A DNA stretch of 64,000 nt from Bacillota bacterium (GCA_029555205.1 JAKPTB010000104.1:104870-168869); one strand, 5' to 3'. Positions 25,896 through 36,107 are shown, counted from the stretch's first letter. Made by a program: numbers and translations. Notes: generated by a model not told the origin, from the letters alone.

Positions 25896-26657
25896 CTTTC
25901 TTATTTTTTTCCCGCCACATACAGGACAACCCTGCATTGCCAGGGGCATTTCCAGTCCGCAGGCATCCAGCAAGCCGGCATTCATCAGAATTTCCGGTGT
26001 AGGTCCGTCAGCTGCGATTTCACCATTCTTGATTACGATGGTTCTCGCACATAGATCGTAGACCATGTCCAGGTCATGGCTGGTGATGATTTTTGTATGT
26101 TCAAATTTGTTGAGCAGATTTATCAATCTCCGCCTGGATTTGGGGTCAAGGGCAGAGCTGGGCTCATCCATTACCAGAATATCCGGCTGCATGGACAGGA
26201 CGGACGCAATGGCCGCAGCACGTTTTTCGCCGCCGGACAACTTGAAGGGCGCCCGGTCTTTTAAATGAAGAATTCCAACCATCTCCAGGGCCTGCTGAAC
26301 CCGCTTCTCTACTTCTTCTTCTGCCAGCTTGTAATTCCGGGGACCAAAAGCCACATCATCGTAGACGGTGGTCATGAACAACTGGTCGTCCGGGTTCTGA
26401 AAAACCATACCCATCCTTTGCCGGATCAATGGCAGAGTCTTTTTAGTTACTAAAATATCCCCCACCCGGACTTCACCCTGAGAAGGTAATATAACTCCCA
26501 TGAGCAGCATCAGCAGGGTAGACTTGCCTGCCCCGTTCGCCCCTATAATCCCCACCGACTCCCCGTGGTGAATCCTGAATGATATGCCGTTTATGGCCTT
26601 ATGACCGTCCGGATACACATAATGTAAATCCTTGACTTCTGTAATATGGTGACTCAT
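25884..26657 (-). CDS. cbiO: Cobalt/nickel ECF transporter ATPase, CbiO
   Basis: 257-residue ABC ATPase of a Group I ECF metal importer. Walker A GANGAGKST, Q-loop MVFQNPDDQLF (typical of ECF ATPases), signature LSGGEKRAAAIA, Walker B ILVMDEPSSALDP and the switch His in ITSHD. The start ATG at 26657 shares a base with the cbiQ stop (TGATG); the upstream extension of the frame lies within cbiQ. A C-terminal CPVCGGKK motif could bind metal. Confidence 0.92.
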   Translation of the reverse strand: MSHHITEVKDLHYVYPDGHKAINGISFRIHHGESVGIIGANGAGKSTLLMLLMGVILPSQGEVRVGDILVTKKTLPLIRQRMGMVFQNPDDQLFMTTVYDDVAFGPRNYKLAEEEVEKRVQQALEMVGILHLKDRAPFKLSGGEKRAAAIASVLSMQPDILVMDEPSSALDPKSRRRLINLLNKFEHTKIITSHDLDMVYDLCARTIVIKNGEIAADGPTPEILMNAGLLDACGLEMPLAMQGCPVCGGKKIRKLTG

Positions 26658-27463
26658 CAAATCACTCCTGTCAATAATGAACCTGTTAATTCGGGAATGT
26701 TGTAAATTCTCGCCAGGGTGAAAAACAAACTCCAGCCGGCCAGATAGGCCAGATCCCAAAGCGCAAGCCTTTTCTGACTCCCGGTATTGTACTCCCCGGT
26801 AAACCCCCTCAAGCACATGGCTTGATACACCCGCTGCGCCCGATCAAAAGTCCTCAGGATCAACTGACCAATGAGAGGTCCCCAAACTTTCCACTGGATC
26901 CCCTTTTGCCGGGGAGCCCGCAATGAATATGCCCTCCAGATCAGGGAAACCTCTTCGAGCAACACAGAGATATACCTGTAAGTCAACAGCAACTGGAGTA
27001 CAAACAGCTTTGGAATTCTCAGCATTCTCAAAGCAGTTGCCAGATTATCCATTCCGGTGGTGGCAATAAGCAGCAACGCCGCAATAACAGTGAGCAAACA
27101 CTTCAAGCAGACTGATATAAAGGTGATCCAGCCCATGGACAGGGTCAGCCCGCCAACCACAAAAACCTGATGGTCGAACACAGGGTTTAAGATACCTATC
27201 CCAAGAACAAGAGGAGCAGCCGGCAACATCCTTTTCACCAGGGGCACCAGGGGAAGCTCGGCCAGATTTATAATCAACACCGGGAAAAAAAGGAGGGGCA
27301 GAAGACCGGCAACCTCATATTTGTCAAAGGATACGACCACAGTCAAATAAATGACTGTGGTCAGAAGCTTTACAAAAGGGTGCAGCCTGTGGACGACTGT
27401 ATCCTTGCAGGCCAGGTCGTCCAGCAGCCGCAAATCGAACATAGTATTGATCATGTTGCTCAT
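26657..27463 (-). CDS. cbiQ: Cobalt/nickel ECF transporter membrane subunit, CbiQ
   Basis: About 268 residues with five or so hydrophobic segments and the coupling-helix motifs typical of EcfT/CbiQ (YRYISVLLEEVSLIWRAYSLRAPR and AMCLRGFTGEY, both with Ala-Arg-Gly style signatures). It links the substrate-binding CbiM to CbiO. Several start codons are close together (TTG 27475, ATG 27463, ATG 27454); the ATG at 27463 is chosen but not certain. Confidence 0.88.
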   Translation of the reverse strand: MSNMINTMFDLRLLDDLACKDTVVHRLHPFVKLLTTVIYLTVVVSFDKYEVAGLLPLLFFPVLIINLAELPLVPLVKRMLPAAPLVLGIGILNPVFDHQVFVVGGLTLSMGWITFISVCLKCLLTVIAALLLIATTGMDNLATALRMLRIPKLFVLQLLLTYRYISVLLEEVSLIWRAYSLRAPRQKGIQWKVWGPLIGQLILRTFDRAQRVYQAMCLRGFTGEYNTGSQKRLALWDLAYLAGWSLFFTLARIYNIPELTGSLLTGVI

Positions 27464-27516
27464 GCAGTTGATCAAATCCTTACATAAAGTATTTGCCGGT
27501 TTGCCGGCCTCACAGT

Positions 27517-28575
27517 TTACGATGTAAAATTAGGCTTCCTTCTCTTAAAGAATTTGACGGCAAATCCGATTAGAACAGCGACAGCAAGAGTTAAAACGCT
27601 CCCCACGAGTCCGGACAGGCTGCTTCCGCCGCTCACAGCTGGCCAGGATCCTTCTTCTTCTCCTTCTCCGGCAGCCGCTGCACTTTCATCTTCGGTTGCC
27701 TTAAAATCATAATCCGGCAAAAGGGCAATCTTGCTCTGGATTTCAGACAGGGCCTGATGGATACCGCCGGGAGATTCAAGTTCCTCTACACCCGCCGTCT
27801 TAAACATGGACCATTCCAGCCCGTCGGGATTGGCAGAGGCAAACCAGGATAGGACGCCTCCGGTAAGCACTGCCGCCAGGGCAAGGGCTGTAAATACCTT
27901 TTGAATGGAGAGACTTCCCAGTTTTTTGCCCAGAGCCGCCTTCTCCAGGATTTCCGGCCGTTCCTTCCAGACAAAGGAAACGATTGCCGCAATAATAAGT
28001 CCTTCCACAAGCCCTATGGCCAGATGGATGGGCTGCATCAGGAGGACGAAGGTACCAAAGGGCAACTCGGTCTTCCCGGAAAACAAGGTTTCAAGGACAA
28101 CACTAAAGGCGCCTAGCTGAAGGCCTACAATTGCAGCAAGTAAGGATACTCCTATAATCCGTTTAAGATTATAACCTCTGGCAATGAGCGGCTTGTAGAT
28201 CAGGGGATAGGCAATAAAACAAGTAAAGAACCCCAGGTTGAATATATTACACCCCAGTGCCAGAAGACCTCCATCCGCAAAAAACAAAGCCTGAATTGTT
28301 AGAATAGAAGCCATGGCCAGGAATCCGGCATAGGGACCAAGTAGAATGGCCAGCAATAAACCACCGCCAATATGACCGCTTGAACCCGTCCCGGGAATTG
28401 TAAAATTAATCATTTGGGCAGCAAAAACAAAAGCCGCCACTACTCCCATCAAAGGTATCTTCTTTTCATCCAGATCTTCTTGAATTTTTTTGATTGAATA
28501 GGCTGCAACTCCTGCAGTAGCAACCCACATGGTTCCACCTACTACCGGCGAAATTAAAGCGTCCGCCATGTGCAT
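27517..28575 (-). CDS. cbiM: Cobalt/nickel transporter substrate-binding subunit, CbiM with PDGLE domain
   Basis: 352 residues. Starting at ATG 28575 the mature N-terminus reads MHMADALISPVVGG, where the N-terminal Met-His chelates the metal; AAGGAG lies nine bases upstream. Multiple TM segments with GTGSSGHIGGG, then a C-terminal CbiN/NikN-like part containing ANPDGLEWS and a last TM helix, so CbiM and the small accessory subunit are fused. First gene of the operon cbiM-cbiQ-cbiO. Cobalt or nickel cannot be told apart from sequence; the Ni-using or B12-using systems are outside the window. Confidence 0.92.
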   Translation of the reverse strand: MHMADALISPVVGGTMWVATAGVAAYSIKKIQEDLDEKKIPLMGVVAAFVFAAQMINFTIPGTGSSGHIGGGLLLAILLGPYAGFLAMASILTIQALFFADGGLLALGCNIFNLGFFTCFIAYPLIYKPLIARGYNLKRIIGVSLLAAIVGLQLGAFSVVLETLFSGKTELPFGTFVLLMQPIHLAIGLVEGLIIAAIVSFVWKERPEILEKAALGKKLGSLSIQKVFTALALAAVLTGGVLSWFASANPDGLEWSMFKTAGVEELESPGGIHQALSEIQSKIALLPDYDFKATEDESAAAAGEGEEEGSWPAVSGGSSLSGLVGSVLTLAVAVLIGFAVKFFKRRKPNFTS

Positions 28576-28654
28576 GATGTTCAACTCCTTCAGAATAATT
28601 AGTTACAGGGCAGTTCTTATTCAAGATATGTAAGTAAATTCTTCAACCTCCCCC

Positions 28655-28706
28655 CAAAAAACAAAAACCATGAAAGCTGCCTTTTTGCAGGCAAGACCTT
28701 CATGGT
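28655..28706 (-). terminator. Leader terminator upstream of cbiM
   Basis: On the minus strand, CCATGAAGGTC...GCCTGCAAAAAGGCAG...CTTTCATGG forms a long hairpin followed by TTTTTGTTTTTT, about 80 bases before the cbiM start. A strong terminator inside a leader indicates attenuation control. Confidence 0.75.
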
Positions 28707-28733
28707 CAAATTCATAATAATGAAGATGTTTTT

Positions 28734-28796
28734 GGATAACCGTTCGCTTTAATTAACCCGGGGTACCTTCTTGATACCCAGTTTTCCTATGGTTAC
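28734..28796 (-). promoter_or_regulatory. Structured leader element before the cbiM attenuator
   Basis: On the minus strand GTAACC ... GGTTAT encloses an inner helix GGGTA ... TACCC, ending about 30 bases before the leader terminator. This looks like an RNA sensor domain (metal or cobalamin sensing would make sense), but it lacks the cobalamin-box sequence and I cannot assign it to a known riboswitch class. Confidence 0.4.
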
Positions 28797-28975
28797 TTTA
28801 TTCTATATGATTTTCTGGATTCCTTCAATAAAAAAAATAAATTTTAATGCTGCCAGGTAAAATGCCGATCAGCTTTGCATGGCTCCGGAAATTAAATCCC
28901 TCAATTTTTTTTAAAAAAAAGGAATTTACGTTTTTAAGGCGAATTATTAAATTTATTAACAAAATTTCTAATATA

Positions 28976-29076
28976 ATCTCCGAACCAGGTTACCTGGATT
29001 ATACTTGATAGGTTTCCTGGTCTGTAGGGTATATCTGGAAACGGTTATGCCTCCCATTGCGGAAAGGAGAACATAG
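28976..29076 (+). promoter_or_regulatory. Moco/Tuco riboswitch aptamer, copy 1
   Basis: Begins TCTCCGAACCAGG, has TTGATAGG and CTGGTCTGTAGGG in the middle, then TCTGGAAACGG, and closes with TGCCTCCCA and GGAAAGGAGAACA, pairing back to the opening CTCC. This is the layout of the molybdenum-cofactor RNA motif. The gene downstream is a molybdo/tungsto-bispterin enzyme, which supports the call. Whether it senses the Mo or the W form cannot be told. Confidence 0.75.
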
Positions 29077-29161
29077 TCTTTACTTAAAACGCTGCCAGGA
29101 GAGCAAACACTGAAGTGTTGCTGTCTATTCTAAAGTGATTACCTCAGGCAGCTGGTGAAAG

Positions 29162-29198
29162 CTTTGTCCGCCTTTTGTGTTGGGACAAAGTTTTTTTA
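29162..29198 (+). terminator. Terminator after riboswitch copy 1
   Basis: CTTTGTCC pairs with GGGACAAAG across a 12-nt loop, followed by TTTTTTT. It is about 85 bases after aptamer copy 1 and serves as its expression platform. Confidence 0.8.
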
Positions 29199-29344
29199 TT
29201 AATTTTTATTAATAAAGATCGCTTTATATTTAAACTTTAAACATTAAGAATTAAGTTTTTGGATATAAAACCAGGTACAGGAATAATACATACAGGTCAA
29301 TTTGACCATTGTAACCGGAACATATCATTAAATTTTTATAAAAA

Positions 29345-29444
29345 ATCTCCGAACCAGGTTACCTGGGCTATACTTGATAGGTTTCCTGGTCTGTAGGGTA
29401 TATCCGGAAACAGATATGCCTCCCATTGTGGAAAGGAGAACATA
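29345..29444 (+). promoter_or_regulatory. Moco/Tuco riboswitch aptamer, copy 2
   Basis: Nearly identical to copy 1: the same TCTCCGAACCAGG opening, the same central blocks, and TGCCTCCCATTGTGGAAAGG near the end; differences sit in loops or keep pairing. It begins 369 bases after copy 1. Together they form a tandem leader before the formate dehydrogenase gene. Confidence 0.75.
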
Positions 29445-29521
29445 GTTTTTTGGAGTTAACGGTACGATTACCTGTGCGGTTTCAATGCCCCTGTCGTAAT
29501 TATACTGATCTCCTTATAGAT

Positions 29522-29560
29522 AAAACTTTGTTCATCCTCAATGGTGGACAAAGTTTTTTA
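29522..29560 (+). terminator. Terminator after riboswitch copy 2
   Basis: AACTTTGTTC pairs with G-GACAAAGTT, followed by TTTTTT. It resembles terminator 1 in stem sequence (CTTTGT/ACAAAG), suggesting that the whole aptamer-terminator unit was duplicated. Confidence 0.75.
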
Positions 29561-29648
29561 GTTCATCAACTCTGAGGAAAAGAGGAGGGATGACTTAAGA
29601 TACTACTTACTATTTATTTTAAAGTATAGGAGGTTGCAATTAGCTAAT

Positions 29649-32600
29649 ATGAAAAAAGGTATTAGCCGCCGTGATTTCTTGAAGTATTTGGGTGTAGGGG
29701 CAGCCGGAGCGACTTTATTTGAAGGAGTCAGCGCAAGACCTGCTTCAGCTGAAGAGAATTTGCCCAGTTTTGAATTGGCCCATTTTAAATTAAAGAAAAC
29801 CAAAGAAACTCCCTCCACCTGTCCTTATTGTGGATGTGGCTGCAGCACTATTGTTTATTCTGATGAAAACAGCAAGGTGATATTTGTCGAAGGCAACCCT
29901 GACAGTCCCATTAATGAAGGGTCTTTATGTCCCAAAGGCGCAGGCCTACCGGATATCTATAACATTATTGATAAAAAGCGCCGGCGTGTACCCCACCCGG
30001 GGCGTTTAAGGGAGGTTCTTTACCGTGCCCCCGGCAGCGACAAGTGGGAAGTCAAAGACTGGGACTGGGCTATCCCTGAAATCGCTAAAAGGATAAAAAT
30101 GACCCGGGACGAGCACTTTGAAGATAAGGACGCCAATGGTGTTACGGTTAACCGCTGTCTGGCCATATGTCAGATGGGTAGCGCCAATATTAATAACGAA
30201 GAAGACTATTTAGTTAACAAGCTCATGCGGTCCCTGGGCGTAATTGATCTTGACCATTGCGCCCGTCTCTGACACGCCCCAACCGTAGCCGGTCTGGCTA
30301 ACACTTTTGGTAGGGGAGTAATGACTAATAGTTTTGTTGATTATCGCAATACAGACATATTTTTAATTATTGGAGCCAACCCGGCCGAAGCTCACCCCAT
30401 GGCCATGCGCCACATTATTAAGGCCAAGGAAAAAGGAGCTAAAATCATTGTTGTTGACCCGAGGTTTACCAAAACAGCGTCCAAGGCAGATCTTTACGTT
30501 CCTTTACGTCCGGGGACAGACATTGCTTTTCTTTACGGTCTGATAAATTACGCCATCGAAAATAATCTTTACCAATACGAGTATGTGCTTAACTATACCA
30601 ACGCTTCTTACTTAATCAGTCCTGACTATTATTTTGCAGATGGCGTTTTTTCCGGTTTAGAGGAAAGAAACGGCAAACCGTACTATAACACTGCCAGCTG
30701 GGCTTACCAAAAAGAAGGCGATATTATTAAAAAAGACCCTACCTTGCAGGATCCCCAGTGCGTCTGGCAAATTATGAAAAAGCATGTCTCCCGCTACGAT
30801 ATAAAAACGGTCAGTAATGTCACGGGAACCCCGGAGGATATTCTACAGAAAGCTTACGCTGTGTATTGCGAATCGGCTAAACCGGATGTGGCAGGTAATA
30901 TTATTTACGTACTGGGAATCACCCAGCACAGTTACGGAACTCAAAACACACGGGCAACTACCATGGTACAGCTCTTGATGGGCAATATAGGTTTGCCCGG
31001 TGGCGGACTTAACCCCCAGCGGGGGCAATCAAATGTGCAGGGCGCCTGTGACATGGGAATGCTGTGGAATAATATCACGGGCTATCTTAATATTCCTGAC
31101 GCGGCAAAACATCCCACATTCAAGGACTACCTGGAGGTGGAAACACCCAGGACGGGCTACTGGTCCAACAAACCCAAGTTCCTGACCAGCCTGCTCAAGG
31201 CCTGGTACGGGGAAAAAGCAACCCCAGAAAATGACTTTTGCTATGACTGGCTGCCTAAGTCAGACGGGAAAGACCATTCCCACATGTCTTCCTATGCCTC
31301 CCTGGCGGAAGGACATATTAAAGGTGTCTTTTGCTGGGCAGAAAATCCTACCGTAGCCGGGCCGGATGCTGTTCACGAGACCAAGGCCCTGGAGAACGCA
31401 GAATGGATGGTCTGCATTGACATATTTGAAAACGAAACAGCCGCTTTCTGGAAGCGTCCGGGAGTGAACCCGGCAGATATAAAAACAGAAGTTTTTCTGC
31501 TGCCGGCAGCTCACAGATACGAAGCAGAGGGCACGAGAACAAACAGTTCACGCAATATTCAATGGGGTTGGAAAGCTGTTGAACCGCCCGGCAAGTCAAA
31601 AAGCAGTCTCTGGATTGCCGACCGGATCTTTAAAGCTGTCCGCCAGGAATACCAGAGCGGCGGCAGATTTCCTGATCCTGTTTTAAACCTGGTTTGGAAT
31701 TATGATAAGCCGGGACAGGAAGAGCCGGACATAGAGAAAGTAGCCATTGAAATTAACGGTTATAGTATTGCGGACGGCCGGGTTTTAGGCACATTCGGCG
31801 ACCTTAAAGATGATGGTTCTACGGCTTGCGGGGTATGGATTTACGCTGGTTATTATTACGTAGACCCCAATGAGCAAGACCCGTCGTTAAAGGTGCCCGC
31901 AACCAAAAGGCACGGCACGGAGGATAAGAGCGGGCTTGGTATATACCCGAAATGGACCTTTGTCTGGCCTTTGAACCGTCACATTGTTTATAACCGTTGT
32001 TCCGCTGACCCGGCCGGCCGGCCCTGGAAAAAGGATAAACCCTTGATGGCCTGGGACGGAACAAAGTGGATTACCAACGATGTTCCCGATTTCGGCGTTA
32101 TAGACGCGGCTACAAAAGAACCCCTACCACCGGAAAAAACAGCCAATGCTCCTTTTATTATGCTTCCTGAAGGACAGGCACGCTTCTTTGTTCCTTCCGG
32201 CTTAAAAGAAGGACCCATGCCGGAACACTATGAACCGGTGGAAAGTCCGGTGAAAAATCTAATGAGTAAGCAGCAAAATAATCCCATGGCTATGAGATGG
32301 GGAGGCGAATTTGCTAAATTAGCCGAGACCGGCAGCAAAGAGTTCCCTTACGTTGCTACTACCGTCCATTACGTTGAACATTATCAAACCGGGGTAAGGA
32401 CCAGAAACAGCCCCATGCTGGTAGAATTGATGCCGGAACAATTTGCCACCATATCGCCAACTTTAGCCAGTAAATTGGGAATAAATCCTGGAGATGAGAT
32501 AATTGTAAGCAGCGCCCGGGCAGAAATAAAAATGAAGGCCAATGTTTTACCGATTGTTAAACCCTTAATTGTAAACGGCAGTCCCGTGGAAATTGTTTCC

Positions 32601-32732
32601 CTGCCATGGAGCTGGGGTTACATGGGATTATCCAAGGGAGATATTGGGAATAGCTTAACACCTTTTATCGGTGATGCTAACGTTGTTGTTCCCGAATACA
32701 AAGCTTTTTTATGCAACATTAGAAAAGCATAG
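29649..32732 (+). CDS. fdhA: Selenocysteine formate dehydrogenase, Tat-exported catalytic subunit
   Basis: 1,027 residues when the in-frame TGA at 30270-30272 is read as Sec (residue 208). Start ATG at 29649 (TAGGAGG 15 bases upstream; a TTG directly after the ribosome binding site is too close). N-terminal Tat signal with SRRDFLK, [4Fe-4S] site CPYCGCGC ... LCPKG, then DHCARL-Sec-HAPTVAGLA, the FdnG/FdhF active-site context, followed by the molybdopterin bis-MGD domains (MGNIGLPGGGLNPQRGQSNVQGA) and a C-terminal molydopterin-binding domain. The enzyme oxidises formate outside the membrane. No Fe-S or cytochrome subunit gene follows, so partners lie elsewhere or are absent. Controlled by tandem Moco riboswitches. 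Confidence 0.93.
30270..30310 (+). promoter_or_regulatory. UGA Sec codon and bacterial SECIS element
   Basis: TGA (30270-30272) is followed by a hairpin: CCAA (30279-30282) pairs with TTGG (30307-30310), and AGCC with GGCT around the apical loop GGTCT (30291-30295). The apical GGTCT lies 18 bases after the TGA, as in E. coli fdhF. This is where SelB would bind. Confidence 0.85.
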
Positions 32733-33432
32733 GGGTTAAGCGACAATTGCTGTGCTCAGGCGTAGTCCTAAGCCACGCTTCCCCCAGTGGTTCCAGCGGT
32801 GACCAAGCAAGATAATTGTGTTATGTCTCATCAAAAAGAAGCCTGGAGTTCACTGAAAATTTGAAAGGCATGGCCACCGGCTGTCTGGCGGGGTTTTCTG
32901 CAATCCGCCTGCCTGGTGAACATGCCGGGCGCACCCAAAAATGTCCCCCGGCTTAAACCCGGGGGACATTAGTTTATCATATCATATTGTATAAGTGTTG
33001 TTCATTTAATCATCACACAACTCCGTTGCATTATTTTAAAGATTTCATATAGGGGTATACATTTTCGTCAGGGGTGTGCAGTAGGTTTTAGATTGTTTGT
33101 TCTTCACCAAGGTAACCTTTCTTCAAAGATGGCCGTTGAAAATCGAATCCACTGGAAACGGAATCCACTTCATGGTAGTGAGCCGTTTCAACCTTATCAG
33201 AATAATAGTTATACTACAGATAGAATTGCTTCCAATGGCTTATTACATATGGCTTTGATAGGGAATTTAGAAATTATATTGAGTTTGTCAGTGATGATTT
33301 TGTTTATGAGCCGCCCAGATCATAATCCCACGAATCCACCCTATGTTTAAAATTTACTTACATATTTTTTCATATCTCTGCTGATTCGAAGATGTCTTCT
33401 CTATACCCGCAGCGCGTGCGGTCTGAGGGGCG
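32733..33432. other. 700-base stretch without a recognisable gene
   Basis: Contains a long perfect hairpin at 32940-32970 (AATGTCCCCCGG/CCGGGGGACATT) without a proper T-run on the plus strand. An 85-codon frame at 33093-33350 has no ribosome binding site and no family resemblance; a different frame nearby reads REFRNYIEF, so it may be decayed coding sequence of unknown origin. No fdhB or cytochrome gene or scrap was seen. Confidence 0.5.
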
Positions 33433-35467
33433 CTACCGGCCGCCCGCGGGGATGTTTTCCTCAAACCACGCGAGATTCCGGGACAGCACGTCGTACACCA
33501 GCCTTGGCTCCACCACCACATGCCCGGAGCGCGGATACAGGACCATTTCGACGGGTACGCCCCGGGTCTTCAGCGCATTGTACAGCGTCAGCCCCTGCGC
33601 GACGGGCACCCTGAAATCATCCGTCCCGTGCTGAATCAGTGTCGGCGTCTGCACGTTCTGGACATGGTGGATCGGCGAATGCTGTACGTATAAATCGTGC
33701 TCATCCCAATACCAGCCGCCGAAGTACTGCGGGAAGAGCTCAAACAGATCGCAGGCCGTCATGCCGACCAGATCCACCGGGCCCGCGCCGACCGACGCGG
33801 CCTTGAAGCGATTGCTCTGCGAAATGGACCAGGAGGTCATGTATCCGCCGTAACTCCACCCCATGATCCCCAGCCGCTCCGGGTCGGCCACACCCAAACC
33901 GACGATGTGGTCGATGCCGGTCATCATGTCCTGGTAATCCATGCCACCCCAGTCGCGTATGTTGGCCTTGCGAAAATCCCCGCCTCTACCGTCGGAGCCC
34001 CGGATGTTCGGCCGGAACACGGCATACCCTTCTGCTGAAAACGCCGCGATCGGATAGAACACATTCGCGGGGACGTACTGCTGCGTGAAGGCGCTCACTG
34101 GGCCGCCGTGCAAATAGGTCAACAGGGGGTAGCGCTTGCCTGGCTCGTAGTTCGCCGGGTATGTCAGCAGGCCCTCGTCTCCATGCCGTCTGTCGATTTC
34201 CACCGGACGACCTCGGTCCTCCCGAGCGGCCGAGCACGCAAAGCGTTGTTGAAGCCGGTGAGCTTTCGGGGCGCCCAGTTTGCGGTGGGGGACACGTAGA
34301 CCTCGAAGGGAGTGGAGGACCCGAACCCGACGCAGGCGAACATCTGCCGGGAACTGTTCAGGCTGAAACCGCCGACGGACAGCGCAGAGTTATACGACAA
34401 ACGCTTGGGCGGCGCACCCGTGGCCGGCAAATACCCGAGCATCTGGGTCGTCCCGTCTATTTCCTCGTAGTAAATCCCCCGGCCATCCCCGGACCAGCCG
34501 ACCAGCGTGGGGGACTGGTTGCCCGTTTTGGCCAATTGAGTCACCTGCCCGGTTGCGCGCGACAGTATGTAGACGAGGCGCTCGGAATAATCGGAGTTTA
34601 ACGGATCGGATTTGACGTAGGCAACCCACTGTCCGTCCGGCGAGAACTTGGGCTGGCTCTCCGCCTCGGGGCCGTCCGCGACGGGAGCAATCTCCAGGCT
34701 CTCGCAGTCCAACATCGAGACATCCGAACGAAATGTTACATCGGGGTCTTCCGGCGAGGGGGCGTGCGCGAAGGCAATGAACCGCGCGTCGGCGGACCAG
34801 TCGAAGGAGAGCACACTGAAATCTCCGGATGTCAAGCGCCGCTCCCGGGTTTCGCCACCAGTGTCTTCCATATCGACCACCCAAAGGTGGAGTTGACGCA
34901 CATGCTCGCCCACGACCCGCGCGTCGCTTATTTGGGACGCCGCGGTCTCCTGTTCGCTCGGGCCGTCCGGCGCGATATACGCGATGCGCTTTCCGTCTGG
35001 CGACCACTGATAGCTCACAACCCCGGTCGCGGAGTGCGTGATTTGCGTCCTCTGCTGTCCGGTTTGGTCATGACAAAAAGATTCGGCACGCCGTCGCCCA
35101 GCGCGATGTAGGAAATGAGCGAGCCTTCCGGAGACCACTGGGGGCTCATGTGGTCGATGCCGGTGTTCTCCATATCGGTGAGCGCCTTTGTCTTCCCATC
35201 CATATCCACAAGGAAAATCTGCTGCTGCCATTCGTTGGCCTCGCCGGCAATGTTGGGCTTGTACACCTCGAAAACCACCAACCTGCCGTCGGGCGATACG
35301 TGGACGGAGTTATAGAAGTGGAGGTCAAAATAGCCGTCGGCGCCCCATGCGTTGGCACCGGCCGCGACGGCCGGCTCCGCGGCCATCTGCGAAGGCGCAC
35401 CTGTGATCCACAGTGAGAGAATAATCAGTACGGTCAGCGAAACGGACAGCTTGCTGCGCATGGGCAA
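33433..35467 (-). pseudogene. S9-family peptidase (prolyl oligopeptidase type), broken by two frameshifts
   Basis: Three overlapping frames together give one S9 peptidase: signal peptide and first beta-propeller blades (start ATG 35467), a shift near 35045, the rest of the propeller (repeated WSPDGKRIAYIA-type motifs), a one-base loss near 34175, then the alpha/beta-hydrolase domain with GWSYGGYM (Ser), GTDDFRVP (Asp) and PRSGHVV (His). All catalytic residues survive. Both breaks are single-base events, so assembly or sequencing error is possible. The region is clearly richer in G+C than its neighbours, which suggests recent transfer. Confidence 0.82.
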
Positions 35468-35527
35468 AATCCCCTTCAGTTTTTCAATATTTTATTAAAG
35501 TATGGTTCACGTTGCATTGTTTGTCAA

Positions 35528-35555
35528 TATATAGGTTACACTATATAGGTTACAC
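35528..35555. repeat. 14-bp tandem direct repeat upstream of the S9 peptidase
   Basis: TATATAGGTTACAC occurs twice head to tail, about 60 bases upstream of the peptidase start. It could be a regulator-binding site. The rest of 35468-36031 has no gene; a short frame at 35649-35849 looks spurious. Confidence 0.6.
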
Positions 35556-36031
35556 TGCCCCGGCAAATGCTCGCGACTTGCACCGGATGCAGCTAATTAT
35601 TCAGAAGACTTCGCCCTATTCAATTTATCCGCAAGAAAAACGATGACATCACATGTGCTTAAGGTCATCAGCCTGGCATACCACCTCCAGCAGGGAAAAA
35701 ACCTGGCAAGTGGCGACAGTAAGAATCCTCAAAAAGCTTACAGTGCTTCGGCTTTGGGGGTATTTCTTTGTCAATAACCAGGCCTGACTGTTAGCACACC
35801 CCTTTGGAAAATGCACACCCCCTTTTGCACACCCCTTGCTAAAGTTCAACGATTACCTCCTGGTGGCACTGATAATAAGTGAGGTTTCACCCTATCAAGA
35901 GAAAATAACCCACCGGAAAACAGTAAAAGCCGCCCCGCTGCAACGTGGGAACGGCTTAAATACCAGCTTTTCAAGCAATATAAAAACCATCCACCGATAA
36001 AATCCATTTTAACGGTAGATGGTAGATAATC

Positions 36032-36107
36032 TGGTGGAGACAAGGGGGATCGAACCCCTGACCTCCTGAATGCCATTCAGGCGCTCTCCCAGCTGAGCTA
36101 TGTCCCC
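36032..36107 (-). tRNA. tRNA-Ala(GGC)
   Basis: Cloverleaf on the minus strand: acceptor GGGGACA/TGTCTCC, D-arm AGCTCAGCTGGGAGAGC, anticodon stem CCTGA/TCAGG around ATGGCAT (anticodon GGC), T-arm with GGTTCGATCC and encoded CCA. Confidence 0.95.

Noticed and set aside
33093..33350. 85-residue frame downstream of fdhA
   Set aside because: Considered as an FDH partner or a transposase scrap; no match to either and no ribosome binding site.
35649..35849. Possible 66-residue protein with repeated KGCA motifs
   Set aside because: The motif comes from a short imperfect DNA repeat; no ribosome binding site or family match.
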